A DNA stretch of 54,740 nucleotides from assembly GCF_030462475.1 (NCBI RefSeq), contig NZ_JASMRZ010000001.1, positions 341,347 to 396,086 on the forward strand. Direction: 5' to 3'. Source of the DNA: Variovorax sp. CAN15. GTDB taxonomy: Bacteria; Pseudomonadota; Gammaproteobacteria; Burkholderiales; Burkholderiaceae_C. Below the pieces are notes generated by a model. The model was not told the DNA's origin. It ran no database searches and saw nothing but the letters and a program-made list of their open reading frames with translations. Below, in pieces: positions 16,311-24,229 of this stretch (position 1 is the first letter of the stretch; each line of letters starts with the position of its first letter). Both the position numbers and the translations under genes were made by a program.

Positions 16311-17702
16311 TCAGTCGAGGCGGCGGACCACCTCCATCGCCTCCTCGATGCGGTCCACCGCGTGGATCGTCAGCCCTTCGATTTCCTTCGCGCCCTTTCG
16401 CGGCGCGTTCGCCTTGGGCACCACCGCCACGCTGAAACCCAGCTTGGCGGCCTCGCGCAGGCGCTCCTGCCCGCGCGGCGCGGGACGCACCTCGCCGGCC
16501 AGGCCCACTTCGCCGAAAGCGATGAAGCCCTTGGGCAACGGCTTGCCGCGCAGGCTGGAGGTAATGGACAGCATCACGGCCAGGTCGGCCGCGGGCTCGC
16601 TGATGCGAACGCCGCCCACCGCGTTCACGAACACGTCCTGGTCCATGCAGGCCACGCCGGCATGGCGGTGCAGCACAGCCAGCAGCATCGCGAGGCGGTC
16701 GCGGTCCAGGCCCACCGAGAGGCGGCGCGGGCTCGGGCCGCCGTTGTCGACCAGCGCCTGGATTTCCACCAGCATCGGCCGCGTGCCTTCCAGCGTGACG
16801 AGCACCACGCTGCCGGGCACGGGCTCGGCATGCTGGCTCAGGAAGATGGCACTCGGGTTGGTCACGCCCTTGAGGCCGCGCTCGGTCATGGCGAACACGC
16901 CGATCTCGTTGACCGCGCCGAAGCGGTTCTTGATGGCGCGCACGAGGCGGAAGCTCGAATGCGTGTCGCCCTCGAAGTACAGCACCGTGTCGACCATGTG
17001 CTCCAGCACGCGAGGGCCCGCGAGCGCGCCCTCCTTCGTGACGTGGCCCACCAGCACCACCGCCGTGCCGCTGGTCTTGGCGAAGCGCGTGAGGTGCGCC
17101 GCGCACTCGCGCACCTGCGCCACGGAGCCCGGGGCAGAGGTGAGCTGGTCGGAATACACGGTCTGGATCGAGTCGATCACCGCGATGGCCGGGCGCGTGG
17201 CGTCGAGCGTGGCAATGATCTTCTCGAGCTGGATCTCGGCCAGCACCTGCACCTGCGAGTGGTCCAGGCCCAGCCGCCTGGAGCGCAGCGCCACCTGCGA
17301 GCCGCTTTCCTCGCCGGTGACGTAGAGCGCGTTCTGCCCTGCGTGCTGCAGCGCATCGACCGCCTGCAGCAGCAGCGTCGACTTGCCGATGCCCGGGTCG
17401 CCGCCGATCAGCGTGACGCCGCCCGAGACGATGCCGCCGCCCAGCACGCGGTCGAGCTCGTCGATGCCGGTGGGCGTGCGCGCGACATCGGTCGCCTCGA
17501 TCTCGGAAAGCGTCGCGAGCTCCGATGCCCCCGCGAGCGACGCGAACTGGGTGCCGAAGCGGTTGTTGGCGGGCCTGCTGCCCGCGCCCGCGACCTGCTC
17601 GACGAGCGTGTTCCATGCGCCGCAGCTGGGGCATTTGCCCAGCCACTTCGGGCTGGTGCCGCCGCATTCGCTGCAGACGAAAAGTGTTTTGTCCTTGGCC
17701 AT
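16311..17702 (-). CDS. radA: DNA repair protein RadA
   Basis: A 463-residue RecA-like helicase that promotes branch migration in recombination. Order of domains: zinc finger CSECGG...CPSCGAW (residues 10-29), ATPase core with Walker A GGDPGIGKST near 100, the RadA-specific motif IKNRFGAVNEIG, and a C-terminal Lon-like domain ending near the stop. Length is normal. A Bug-protein gene on the same strand ends 34 bases upstream, but a ribosome site (GAAGGATG) and a short AT-rich leader suggest radA has its own promoter. Confidence 0.96.
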   Translation of the reverse strand: MAKDKTLFVCSECGGTSPKWLGKCPSCGAWNTLVEQVAGAGSRPANNRFGTQFASLAGASELATLSEIEATDVARTPTGIDELDRVLGGGIVSGGVTLIGGDPGIGKSTLLLQAVDALQHAGQNALYVTGEESGSQVALRSRRLGLDHSQVQVLAEIQLEKIIATLDATRPAIAVIDSIQTVYSDQLTSAPGSVAQVRECAAHLTRFAKTSGTAVVLVGHVTKEGALAGPRVLEHMVDTVLYFEGDTHSSFRLVRAIKNRFGAVNEIGVFAMTERGLKGVTNPSAIFLSQHAEPVPGSVVLVTLEGTRPMLVEIQALVDNGGPSPRRLSVGLDRDRLAMLLAVLHRHAGVACMDQDVFVNAVGGVRISEPAADLAVMLSITSSLRGKPLPKGFIAFGEVGLAGEVRPAPRGQERLREAAKLGFSVAVVPKANAPRKGAKEIEGLTIHAVDRIEEAMEVVRRLD

Positions 17703-17736
17703 CCTTCGAGTTTAGGTGGCCGGGCGCGACACCTCG

Positions 17737-18750
17737 TCAGTCGTTGGCCTGGAAGTTCACCGCCTTCATGATCGCCGCCCATCGCGCGGTGTCCTCGCGC
17801 ATGGTCTTCAGCAGCGCCTCGGGGCCGTCGCCGACCGGGTACATGCCGTTCTGCAGCAGCTGCTGGCGCACCTCGCGCGAGTTCACCGCGCGCGTGAACT
17901 CGGCGCGCAGCTGGTCGAGCACCGGCTTGGGCGTCTTCAGCGGCGCGTAGTAGGCGAACCAGGCGGTCGCCACCACATCCTTCAGGCCGCTCTCGACGAA
18001 GGTGGGCAGGCTGGGCATCAGCGGCGAGCGCTTCTCGCCGCTGGTGGCGATCACCTTCACCCGGCCGGTGGGCAGCAGCTGCAGCGCGCCACCGACGGTA
18101 TCGAAGTAGGCGGGGACGATGCCGCCCATCACGTCCTGGCGCGCCGGCGTGGAGCCGCGGTAGGGCACGTGCACCATCGACAGCCCCGCGGAGCGGTTGA
18201 GCATCTCGCCGAGAAAGTGCGAGGGCGTGCCCGCGCCGTACGACGCGAAGCTCACGCCGCCGGGCTGCTTCCTGGCCCAGGCGATGAATTCGGCGACCGT
18301 GTTGGCCGGCACGTCCTTGTGCACCACCAGCGCGAGTTCGAAGCGGGCCGCGTTGATGAGGGGCTGGAAGTCCTTCACCGGGTCGTAGGTCAGGTTCCTG
18401 TAGGCGCTGGGGAACATGGTCATCATGCTCGCGGTGCCCAGCAGCAGCGTGTGGCCGTCGGGCGCGGCGGTCTTCACCACGTCGACCGCGATGCGCCCGG
18501 CGGCGCCGGAACGGTTGTCCACGATGAGCGGGCCGAGCGACTCGCGCACTTCCTGCGCGATGGCGCGCGTGAGCACGTCCTGCGTGCCGCCGGCGGGCAC
18601 GCCGATCAGCACGCGGATGGGTGTGCCGCGCGCGATCGCCTGCTGTTGAGCCTGTACCGTGGCGGCGAGCGGCGCGAGGGCCATGCCGCCGAGCGCGGCC
18701 AGTACGCGGCGTCGGCTCGATGGATGCAGGGGCCGGGAATCTGTAGTCAT
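17737..18750 (-). CDS. Tripartite tricarboxylate transporter substrate-binding protein (Bug family)
   Basis: A 337-residue periplasmic binding protein. The signal has a twin-arginine-like SSRRRVLAAL followed by a hydrophobic run and cleavage near VQAQQQ. Mature motifs are typical: VPAGGTQDVLTRAIAQEV, VVDNRSGAAGRIAVD-like, PDGHTLLLGT, VHVPYRGSTPARQDVMGG. Bug proteins bind carboxylates and are far more numerous than the TctA/TctB membrane subunits, none of which are in the window. It is divergent from a MarR regulator with an inverted repeat between them. Ligand unknown. Confidence 0.9.
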   Translation of the reverse strand: MTTDSRPLHPSSRRRVLAALGGMALAPLAATVQAQQQAIARGTPIRVLIGVPAGGTQDVLTRAIAQEVRESLGPLIVDNRSGAAGRIAVDVVKTAAPDGHTLLLGTASMMTMFPSAYRNLTYDPVKDFQPLINAARFELALVVHKDVPANTVAEFIAWARKQPGGVSFASYGAGTPSHFLGEMLNRSAGLSMVHVPYRGSTPARQDVMGGIVPAYFDTVGGALQLLPTGRVKVIATSGEKRSPLMPSLPTFVESGLKDVVATAWFAYYAPLKTPKPVLDQLRAEFTRAVNSREVRQQLLQNGMYPVGDGPEALLKTMREDTARWAAIMKAVNFQAND

Positions 18751-18821
18751 CTGTCTTTTGTCTCCGTTCTTTCCCGCCTGCGCAGCGCACGGCAGGTCGC
18801 GGCCACTTTAGAGCGTCGACA

Positions 18822-18840
18822 ATTGGTTCATCTAATCAAT
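18822..18840. promoter_or_regulatory. Candidate MarR operator
   Basis: ATTGGTT (18822-18828) and AATCAAT (18834-18840) form an inverted repeat with one mismatch and a 5-base centre, typical of MarR dimers. It lies 20 bases before the MarR start and in the 110-base divergent region shared with the Bug gene. Confidence 0.5.
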
Positions 18841-18860
18841 CATCGCCCGGGCAAACCCCT

Positions 18861-19370
18861 ATGCCTCTGCACGCACCGCCGCGCACGCTCGACGACCTGC
18901 TGCTCTACCGCACCAGCCGGCTGCTGTCGGTCGCGGGCAGCATGGTGATCCGGCTGTGCGAGGGGCGCTTCGGCATCACGCGGCGCGAATGGCGGCTCAT
19001 CGCCACGCTCGCGGGGCACGGCGCGCTGGGCTCGTCGCAGCTGGCCGAGCATGCGCAGCTCGACCGGGCGCGCACGTCGCGCGCAGTGAGTTCGCTGGTC
19101 GAGAAGGGCTTGGTCTCGCGCGAGCAGCCCGCGGGCGACAGGCGCCATGTGCTCCTGCGCCTGACCGCGCGGGGCACGAAGCTCCACGCGGAGTTGTATC
19201 CGCTGGTCTGCGCGATCAACACCGAACTGCTCGGCGCGCTGGACACCGCCGAGGCCGCGCTGCTCGACGACATGCTGCAGCGCCTGCACGCGCGCGGCGA
19301 GGCAATGGTGGCCGCGGCCGACCTGCCCAAGGCCGACCGGCGCCGCCGCGAAGCACCCGCCGCGCGCTGA
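18861..19370 (+). CDS. MarR-family transcriptional regulator
   Basis: A 169-residue winged-helix regulator. After a first helix it shows FGITRREWRLIATLAGHGALGSSQLAEHAQLDRARTSRAVSSLVEKGLVSR-type MarR architecture, with the wing at DRRHVLLRLTARG. These proteins usually repress and are released by aromatic or phenolic ligands. It is divergent from the Bug protein and separate from hpaR, which starts 117 bases downstream on the same strand. The flanking inverted repeat suggests it controls itself and the Bug gene. Confidence 0.92.
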   Translation: MPLHAPPRTLDDLLLYRTSRLLSVAGSMVIRLCEGRFGITRREWRLIATLAGHGALGSSQLAEHAQLDRARTSRAVSSLVEKGLVSREQPAGDRRHVLLRLTARGTKLHAELYPLVCAINTELLGALDTAEAALLDDMLQRLHARGEAMVAAADLPKADRRRREAPAAR

Positions 19371-19452
19371 AGCCCGCCGCACGGCTCATCCGTGCATACC
19401 CTAGGTTTGCGGATCGATCGAGCAATCGGCTAGGAAAGCCGCGACGATTCAT

Positions 19453-19464
19453 TTAACATGTTAA
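19453..19464. promoter_or_regulatory. Perfect palindrome, likely HpaR operator
   Basis: TTAACATGTTAA is a perfect 12-base palindrome in an AT-rich patch, 22 bases before the hpaR start. HpaR is a MarR-type dimer known to repress homoprotocatechuate operons, so this is the natural binding site for control of the whole hpa operon, including hpaR itself. Confidence 0.6.
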
Positions 19465-19486
19465 GTAATTTCGGAAGAGACAAGCC

Positions 19487-19924
19487 TTGAGCACCACATT
19501 CACTCATCGCAACCTGCCGCGCCTTCTGCTGCAGGCACGCGAAGCCGTGATGGCCCACACCCGGCCCAGCCTGCGCGAGCACGCGCTGTCCGACCAGCAA
19601 TGGCGCGTGCTGCGCGTGCTGGGCGAGCACGGCGCGGTCGACACCGGCCGCGTGGCGCGCGAGGCCTTCATCCTCGGGCCCAGCCTCACCGGCGTGCTCG
19701 CGCGCATGGAGCGCGACAACCTCATCACCCGCGCGCGCGATCCGGCCGACCAGCGCCGCACCGTGGTCGAGGCCACGCCGCACGGCATGAAGCTGGTGAA
19801 GCGGCTGGGCAGCAGCATCGAGGCCCACTACGACTGGATGGAAAAGTCCCTCGGCAAGGCCAGGCTCGCGCAGCTCTACGGGCTGCTCGACGAACTCATC
19901 GCACTGGAGCAACCTTCGCCATGA
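19487..19924 (+). CDS. hpaR: Homoprotocatechuate operon regulator HpaR (MarR family)
   Basis: A 145-residue MarR protein that leads the hpa operon. It starts at TTG 19487, supported by a GGAAGAGA ribosome site 6 bases upstream; no ATG lies near. The HpaR-like N-terminus (THRNLPRLLLQAREAVMAHTRP) is followed by the winged helix (LSDQQWRVLRVLGEHG, LTGVLARMERDNLITR, wing DQRRTVVEAT). HpaR proteins repress until bound by 4-hydroxyphenylacetate or its catechol. The stop overlaps the hpaG1 start (ATGA at 19921-19924), so here the regulator is first in the operon rather than divergent. Confidence 0.92.
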   Translation: MSTTFTHRNLPRLLLQAREAVMAHTRPSLREHALSDQQWRVLRVLGEHGAVDTGRVAREAFILGPSLTGVLARMERDNLITRARDPADQRRTVVEATPHGMKLVKRLGSSIEAHYDWMEKSLGKARLAQLYGLLDELIALEQPSP

Positions 19925-20559
19925 GCAGCACTCCCCATTTCCTGCCCACGGGCACGGTGTACGGCACCCTGCTGAACTTCCGCGCCGAAGCCGAAGCGCT
20001 CGCGCCGCAGATGACGCAGCCGCCCTACAAAGCACCGCCCAAGGCGCCTGTTCTCTACGTGAAGACGGCCAACACCTGGAGCCCGCATGGCAGCGCCATC
20101 ACGGTGCCGGCCGACGTGCCGGAGATCGAAGTCGGCGCGAGCATCGGCATGGTGATCGGCGCCGAAGGCGACGTCGAAGGCTTCGTGCTGATGAACGACC
20201 TGTCGATCCCGCACGCGAGCTTCTTCCGGCCGCCGGTCAAGTTCAAGTGCGTAGACGGCTTCCTCGGCATCGGCCCCGTGCTGCGCGACGCTCAGGAAGT
20301 GGCCGACCCCGCGAACTTCCGCGCCGAGGTGCGCATCAACGGCGAGCTCAGGCAGTCGCTCGACTTCTCGCAGCTCGTGCGCCCGGCACAGCAGCTGCTC
20401 GCCGACGTCGGCGAATTCATGACGCTCGCGCACGGCGACGTGCTGATGCTCGGCTGCGGCCCCGGCCGTCCGCTGGCACGCGCGGGCGACCGCATCGACA
20501 TCTCCGCGCCGGGTTTCGAGACCCTGAGCAACACGCTGGTGAAGGAAGCCACGGCATGA
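19921..20559 (+). CDS. hpaG1: HpaG1, FAH-family subunit of OPET decarboxylase/HHDD isomerase
   Basis: A 212-residue fumarylacetoacetate-hydrolase-fold protein matching the N-terminal half of the two-domain HpaG/HpcE enzyme. Together with HpaG2 it decarboxylates 5-oxopent-3-ene-1,2,5-tricarboxylate and isomerises the product to 2-oxohept-ene-dioate. Visible features are VLYVKTANTWSPHG, ISIGMVIG-like beta core and ADVGEFMTLAHGDVLMLGC. In E. coli the two halves are fused; here they are separate genes overlapping by ATGA (20556-20559). Confidence 0.88.
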   Translation: MSSTPHFLPTGTVYGTLLNFRAEAEALAPQMTQPPYKAPPKAPVLYVKTANTWSPHGSAITVPADVPEIEVGASIGMVIGAEGDVEGFVLMNDLSIPHASFFRPPVKFKCVDGFLGIGPVLRDAQEVADPANFRAEVRINGELRQSLDFSQLVRPAQQLLADVGEFMTLAHGDVLMLGCGPGRPLARAGDRIDISAPGFETLSNTLVKEATA

Positions 20560-21338
20560 AGCACGCACGCGTCATCTTCGAAGGCCGCGAGCACACCGGC
20601 ACCAGCCACGAGTTCGACGGCCGTCCCGACGCTGCGGTGCGGCTGGACGACGGCCGCGTCGTGCCGCAGGAGCAGCTCGTGTGGCTGCCGCCGCTCGCCC
20701 CCGTCACGCGCCCGCGCACCATCCTCGCGCTGGGCCTCAACTACGCCGACCACGCCAAGGAGCTCGAGTTCAAGGCGCCCGAGGAGCCGCTGGTGTTCGT
20801 CAAGGGCCAGAGCGCGCTCATCGGCCACCGGCAGCACACGCTTCGCCCGGCCGGCGTGCAGTTCATGCACTACGAATGCGAGCTCGCCATCGTGGTCGGC
20901 AGGACCGCGAAGAACGTGAAGCGCGACGACGCCTACGACTTCATCGGCGGCTACACGGTGGCCAACGACTACGCCATCCGCGACTACCTGGAGAACTGGT
21001 ACCGCCCCAACCTGCGCGTGAAGAACCGCGACACCTGCACGCCGCTGGGCCCGTGGTTCGTGGACGCCGCCGACATCGACGACCCGATGGCGCTCGCGCT
21101 GCGCACCACGGTGAACGGCACCGTCACGCAGGAGGGCAACACGCGCGACATGATCTTCGACGCGCCGTTCCTCATCGAGTACTTCAGCCGCTTCATGACG
21201 CTCTCGCCAGGCGACCTGATCCTCACCGGCACGCCCGACGGCGTGGTCGATTGCAAGCCGGGCGACGTCGTCGTCACCGAGATCGAGCGCATCGGCGCGC
21301 TCATGAACACCATCGAGACAATCCAAGGAAAAGCATGA
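20556..21338 (+). CDS. hpaG2: HpaG2, FAH-family OPET decarboxylase/HHDD isomerase
   Basis: A 260-residue FAH-fold enzyme equivalent to the C-terminal half of HpaG. Key elements: LALGLNYADHAKEL, EEPLVFVKGQSALIGH, the metal-binding acidic residues in HYECELAIVVG and the Asp of GGYTVANDYAIRD, and the end motif LILTGTPDGV. It acts after HpaF-type chemistry on the carboxymethyl-muconate intermediate. Both ends overlap neighbours by four bases (hpaG1 before, hpaE after), so the three proteins should be made in matched amounts. Confidence 0.92.
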   Translation: MKHARVIFEGREHTGTSHEFDGRPDAAVRLDDGRVVPQEQLVWLPPLAPVTRPRTILALGLNYADHAKELEFKAPEEPLVFVKGQSALIGHRQHTLRPAGVQFMHYECELAIVVGRTAKNVKRDDAYDFIGGYTVANDYAIRDYLENWYRPNLRVKNRDTCTPLGPWFVDAADIDDPMALALRTTVNGTVTQEGNTRDMIFDAPFLIEYFSRFMTLSPGDLILTGTPDGVVDCKPGDVVVTEIERIGALMNTIETIQGKA

Positions 21339-22798
21339 GAGTCGATCACCTGATCAACGGCAAGAGCGTTGCCGGCACCGACTACTTCGAGACCGTCAAC
21401 CCCGCCACGCAGGAAGTGCTGGCCGAAGTCGCCTCGGGCGGCGAGGCCGAGGCGACTTCGGCCGTGGCCGCCGCCAAGGAAGCCTTCCCCAAATGGGCCG
21501 GCATGCCCGCGCCGGAGCGCGCGAAGCTGATCCGCAAGCTCGGCGACCTGATCGCGAAGAACGTGCCCGAGATCGCGCAGACCGAGACCAACGACTGCGG
21601 CCAGGTGATCGCGCAGACCGGCAAGCAGCTGGTGCCGCGCGCGGCCGACAACTTCTACTACTTCGCCGAGATGTGCACGCGCGTGGACGGCCACACCTAC
21701 CCCACGCCCACGCACCTGAACTACACGCTGTTCCACCCGGTGGGCGTGTGCGCGCTCATCAGCCCGTGGAACGTGCCCTTCATGACGGCCACCTGGAAGG
21801 TCGCGCCCTGCCTGGCCTTCGGCAACACCGCCGTGCTGAAGATGAGCGAGCTCTCGCCGCTGACGGCCGCGCGCCTCGGGGAACTGGCGCTGGAGGCCGG
21901 CATTCCGCCCGGCGTGCTGAACCTGGTGCACGGCTACGGCAAGGAGGCCGGCGAGCCGCTGGTGAGCCACCCCGACGTGCGCGCCATCTCGTTCACCGGC
22001 TCCACCGCCACCGGCAACCGCATCGTGAAGAGCGCGGGCCTGAAGAAGTTCAGCATGGAGCTCGGCGGCAAGAGCCCCTTCGTGATCTTCGAGGACGCCG
22101 ACCTCGACCGCGCGCTCGACGCGGCCGTGTTCATGATCTTCAGCAACAACGGCGAGCGCTGCACGGCCGGCTCGCGCATCCTGGTGCAGCAGTCGATCTA
22201 CGCCGACTTCGCCGCGAAATTCGCCGAGCGCGCGAAGCGCATCACCGTCGGCGACCCGCTGGACGAGAAGACCATCGTCGGCCCGATGATCTCGCAGGCC
22301 CACCTGGCCAAGGTGCGCAGCTACATCGAGCTGGGCCCGAAGGAAGGCGCCACTTTGCTGTGCGGCGGCCTCGAAGGCCCGGCCAACCTGCCCGATCGCG
22401 TGAAGAAGGGCAACTACGTGGTGCCCACCGTGTTCGCCGACGTGGGCAACCGCATGAAGATTGCGCAGGACGAGATCTTCGGCCCCGTCGCCTGCCTGAT
22501 TCCGTTCAAGGACGAGGCAGATGCCATTCGCCTGGCCAACGACATCCAGTACGGCCTGAGCAGCTACGTGTGGACCGAGAACATCGGCAAGGCGCACCGC
22601 GTGGCCGCGGCCGTGGAAGCCGGCATGTGCTTCGTCAACAGCCAGAACGTGCGCGACCTGCGCCAGCCCTTCGGCGGCACCAAGGCCTCGGGCACGGGCC
22701 GCGAAGGCGGCACCTGGAGCTACGAGGTGTTCTGCGAGCCGAAGAACGTGGCGGTGTCGCTGGGCTCGCACCACATTCCGCACTGGGGCGTGGCGTGA
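21335..22798 (+). CDS. hpaE: 5-carboxymethyl-2-hydroxymuconate semialdehyde dehydrogenase
   Basis: A 487-residue NAD-dependent aldehyde dehydrogenase. It oxidises the ring-cleavage product CHMS to the dicarboxylate. Family motifs are SPWNVPFMTATWKVAPCLAFG, the NAD-binding FTGSTATGNRI, catalytic Glu in MELGGKSP and nucleophile Cys in NNGERCTAGSR. The HpaE-type C-terminus runs FCEPKNVAVSLGSHHIPHWG. The start overlaps the hpaG2 stop by ATGA. A Bug protein gene follows after 32 bases. Confidence 0.94.
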   Translation: MRVDHLINGKSVAGTDYFETVNPATQEVLAEVASGGEAEATSAVAAAKEAFPKWAGMPAPERAKLIRKLGDLIAKNVPEIAQTETNDCGQVIAQTGKQLVPRAADNFYYFAEMCTRVDGHTYPTPTHLNYTLFHPVGVCALISPWNVPFMTATWKVAPCLAFGNTAVLKMSELSPLTAARLGELALEAGIPPGVLNLVHGYGKEAGEPLVSHPDVRAISFTGSTATGNRIVKSAGLKKFSMELGGKSPFVIFEDADLDRALDAAVFMIFSNNGERCTAGSRILVQQSIYADFAAKFAERAKRITVGDPLDEKTIVGPMISQAHLAKVRSYIELGPKEGATLLCGGLEGPANLPDRVKKGNYVVPTVFADVGNRMKIAQDEIFGPVACLIPFKDEADAIRLANDIQYGLSSYVWTENIGKAHRVAAAVEAGMCFVNSQNVRDLRQPFGGTKASGTGREGGTWSYEVFCEPKNVAVSLGSHHIPHWGVA

Positions 22799-22830
22799 GC
22801 CACGGTCCCAAAGTCGTGTTGGGGCGTGGC

Positions 22831-23805
22831 ATGAGCATGCAGCGTCGCGCGTTGCTGCAAGGCGCCGCGGCAATCGCAGCCCTGCCCTCCCTGGCGCGTG
22901 CGCAGGCGGCATGGCCCAACAAGCCGATCCGCGTGATCGTGCCCTTCACGCCAGGCGGCACCACCGACTTCGTCGCGCGCCTCGTCGGCACGGAGCTGTC
23001 GAAGACGCTGGGCCAGCCGGTGATCGTCGACAACAAGCCCGGCGCGGGCACGGTGATCGGCGTCGATGCCGCTGCCAAGGCAGCGCCCGACGGCTACACC
23101 TTCGTCTGCGTGGCCAACAGCTTCACGGCCAACCAGACGCTGATCCGCAAGCTTCCCTACGACACGCAGAAAGACCTGCGCCCGGTCGCGCTCATGGGCA
23201 TGTCGGAGCACGTGCTCGCCACCCACCCCAACAGCGGCCTGAAGACGCTGGCCGACCTGCGCAACGCGGCCAAGGCCAAGCCCGGCACGCTGAGCTTCGC
23301 CTCCTTCGGCAACGGCACCTCGGCGCATCTCTCCGGCGAGATGCTCAAGCTGCAGATGGGCCTGGACATCGTGCACGTGCCCTACAAGGGCCAGGGCCCT
23401 GCGCTCACCGACCTGCTCGGCGGCCAGGTGACGATGATGTTCGGCAACTGGCCCGAGTTCCGCGGCCACATCCAGAACGGCAAGCTGCTGGCGCTGGGCA
23501 TGGCGACCGCGCAGCGCTCGCAGTACGCGCCCGCCATACCCACACTGGCCGAACAGGGCGTGCCCATCGAGTCCAATTCGTGGAACGGCCTGCTGGCGCC
23601 CGCCGGCACGCCCGACGCCATCGTTGCGCGCATGAACGCCGAGGTGAACCGCGCGCTCGCGGGCCCCGCGGTGACCGAGGCCTTCCAGAAGGGAGGCATC
23701 GCGTCGCTGTCGGGCACGCCGGAGCGCTTCGCGGCCTTCATCCAGAGCGAAATCGCGAAGTACGGCGAGGTGATCCGCAAGGCCAACATCCAGATCGAGG
23801 GCTGA
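22831..23805 (+). CDS. Bug-family substrate-binding protein inside the hpa operon
   Basis: A 324-residue periplasmic binding protein with a signal of the form MSMQRRALLQGAAAIAAL and cleavage after ARAQA. Mature motifs: PFTPGGTTDFVARLVG, VDNKPGAGTVIG, PDGYTFVCV, VHVPYKGQGPALTDLLGG. The start chosen is the ATG at 22831, whose Arg-Arg signal fits. Its position between hpaE and the ring-cleavage genes suggests that it binds an aromatic acid or pathway intermediate such as a hydroxyphenylacetate, but no matching membrane subunits are in the window. Confidence 0.9.
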   Translation: MSMQRRALLQGAAAIAALPSLARAQAAWPNKPIRVIVPFTPGGTTDFVARLVGTELSKTLGQPVIVDNKPGAGTVIGVDAAAKAAPDGYTFVCVANSFTANQTLIRKLPYDTQKDLRPVALMGMSEHVLATHPNSGLKTLADLRNAAKAKPGTLSFASFGNGTSAHLSGEMLKLQMGLDIVHVPYKGQGPALTDLLGGQVTMMFGNWPEFRGHIQNGKLLALGMATAQRSQYAPAIPTLAEQGVPIESNSWNGLLAPAGTPDAIVARMNAEVNRALAGPAVTEAFQKGGIASLSGTPERFAAFIQSEIAKYGEVIRKANIQIEG

Positions 23806-23808
23806 ACC

Positions 23809-24144
23809 ATGAGCCTCTATGCGATGCAGAAATTCCTCTTCGCGCTCAACCGCGAGCCCGAGGTGCAGCGCCGCTATGCCGAAGGCGGCGAGGCGCGCGC
23901 GGCGCTGCTGGGCGCCTACGATTTCACCGAGGAGGAACGCGAGGCCATCGACACCGGCGACATCGGCAAGCTCTACGTGCTCGGCTGCAACGGGCAGCTG
24001 CTGATGCACTTCGCGCCGCTGCTGGGCATTCCGTGGGCCGACTACCTCGAAGCCATGCGCGAGGGCGTGCGCAAGTACGGCCCCGTGCGCGCGGGCATCT
24101 ACGCAATGACAACCGGAACCGACGAGAAAGTGGCGGGAATATGA
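23809..24144 (+). CDS. LigA-type small subunit of an extradiol dioxygenase
   Basis: A 111-residue all-helical protein of the LigA superfamily, which forms the small (alpha) subunit of protocatechuate 4,5-dioxygenase and lids the active site of the LigB-type subunit. Matching segments are MQKFLFALNREPEVQRRY, ALLGAYDFTEEEREAI and GCNGQLLMHFAPLLGIPW. It lies 3 bases after the Bug gene and one repeat element (about 85 bases) ahead of the LigB-type hpaD. The E. coli enzyme for this pathway lacks such a subunit, so this is the two-subunit form. Confidence 0.85.
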   Translation: MSLYAMQKFLFALNREPEVQRRYAEGGEARAALLGAYDFTEEEREAIDTGDIGKLYVLGCNGQLLMHFAPLLGIPWADYLEAMREGVRKYGPVRAGIYAMTTGTDEKVAGI

Positions 24145-24146
24145 AG

Positions 24147-24229
24147 ACCCCCACGCTCCCCACCTTGTGTGGTTCGCTGCCCCCCGAGGGGGCGCTCGAT
24201 GCCCTTCGGGCGGCCGGGCGGGCATCGAG
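24147..24229. repeat. Intergenic palindromic repeat between the dioxygenase subunits
   Basis: This 83-base stretch contains hairpin GCCCCC-CGA-GGGGGC (24179-24193) and a second perfect 10-base stem, CTCGATGCCC (24195-24204) with GGGCATCGAG (24220-24229), which ends exactly at the hpaD ATG (24230). Its composition and layout resemble the short palindromic repeats common in Comamonadaceae genomes (recalled, not searched). A related-looking element lies at 49621-49715. Confidence 0.7.
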
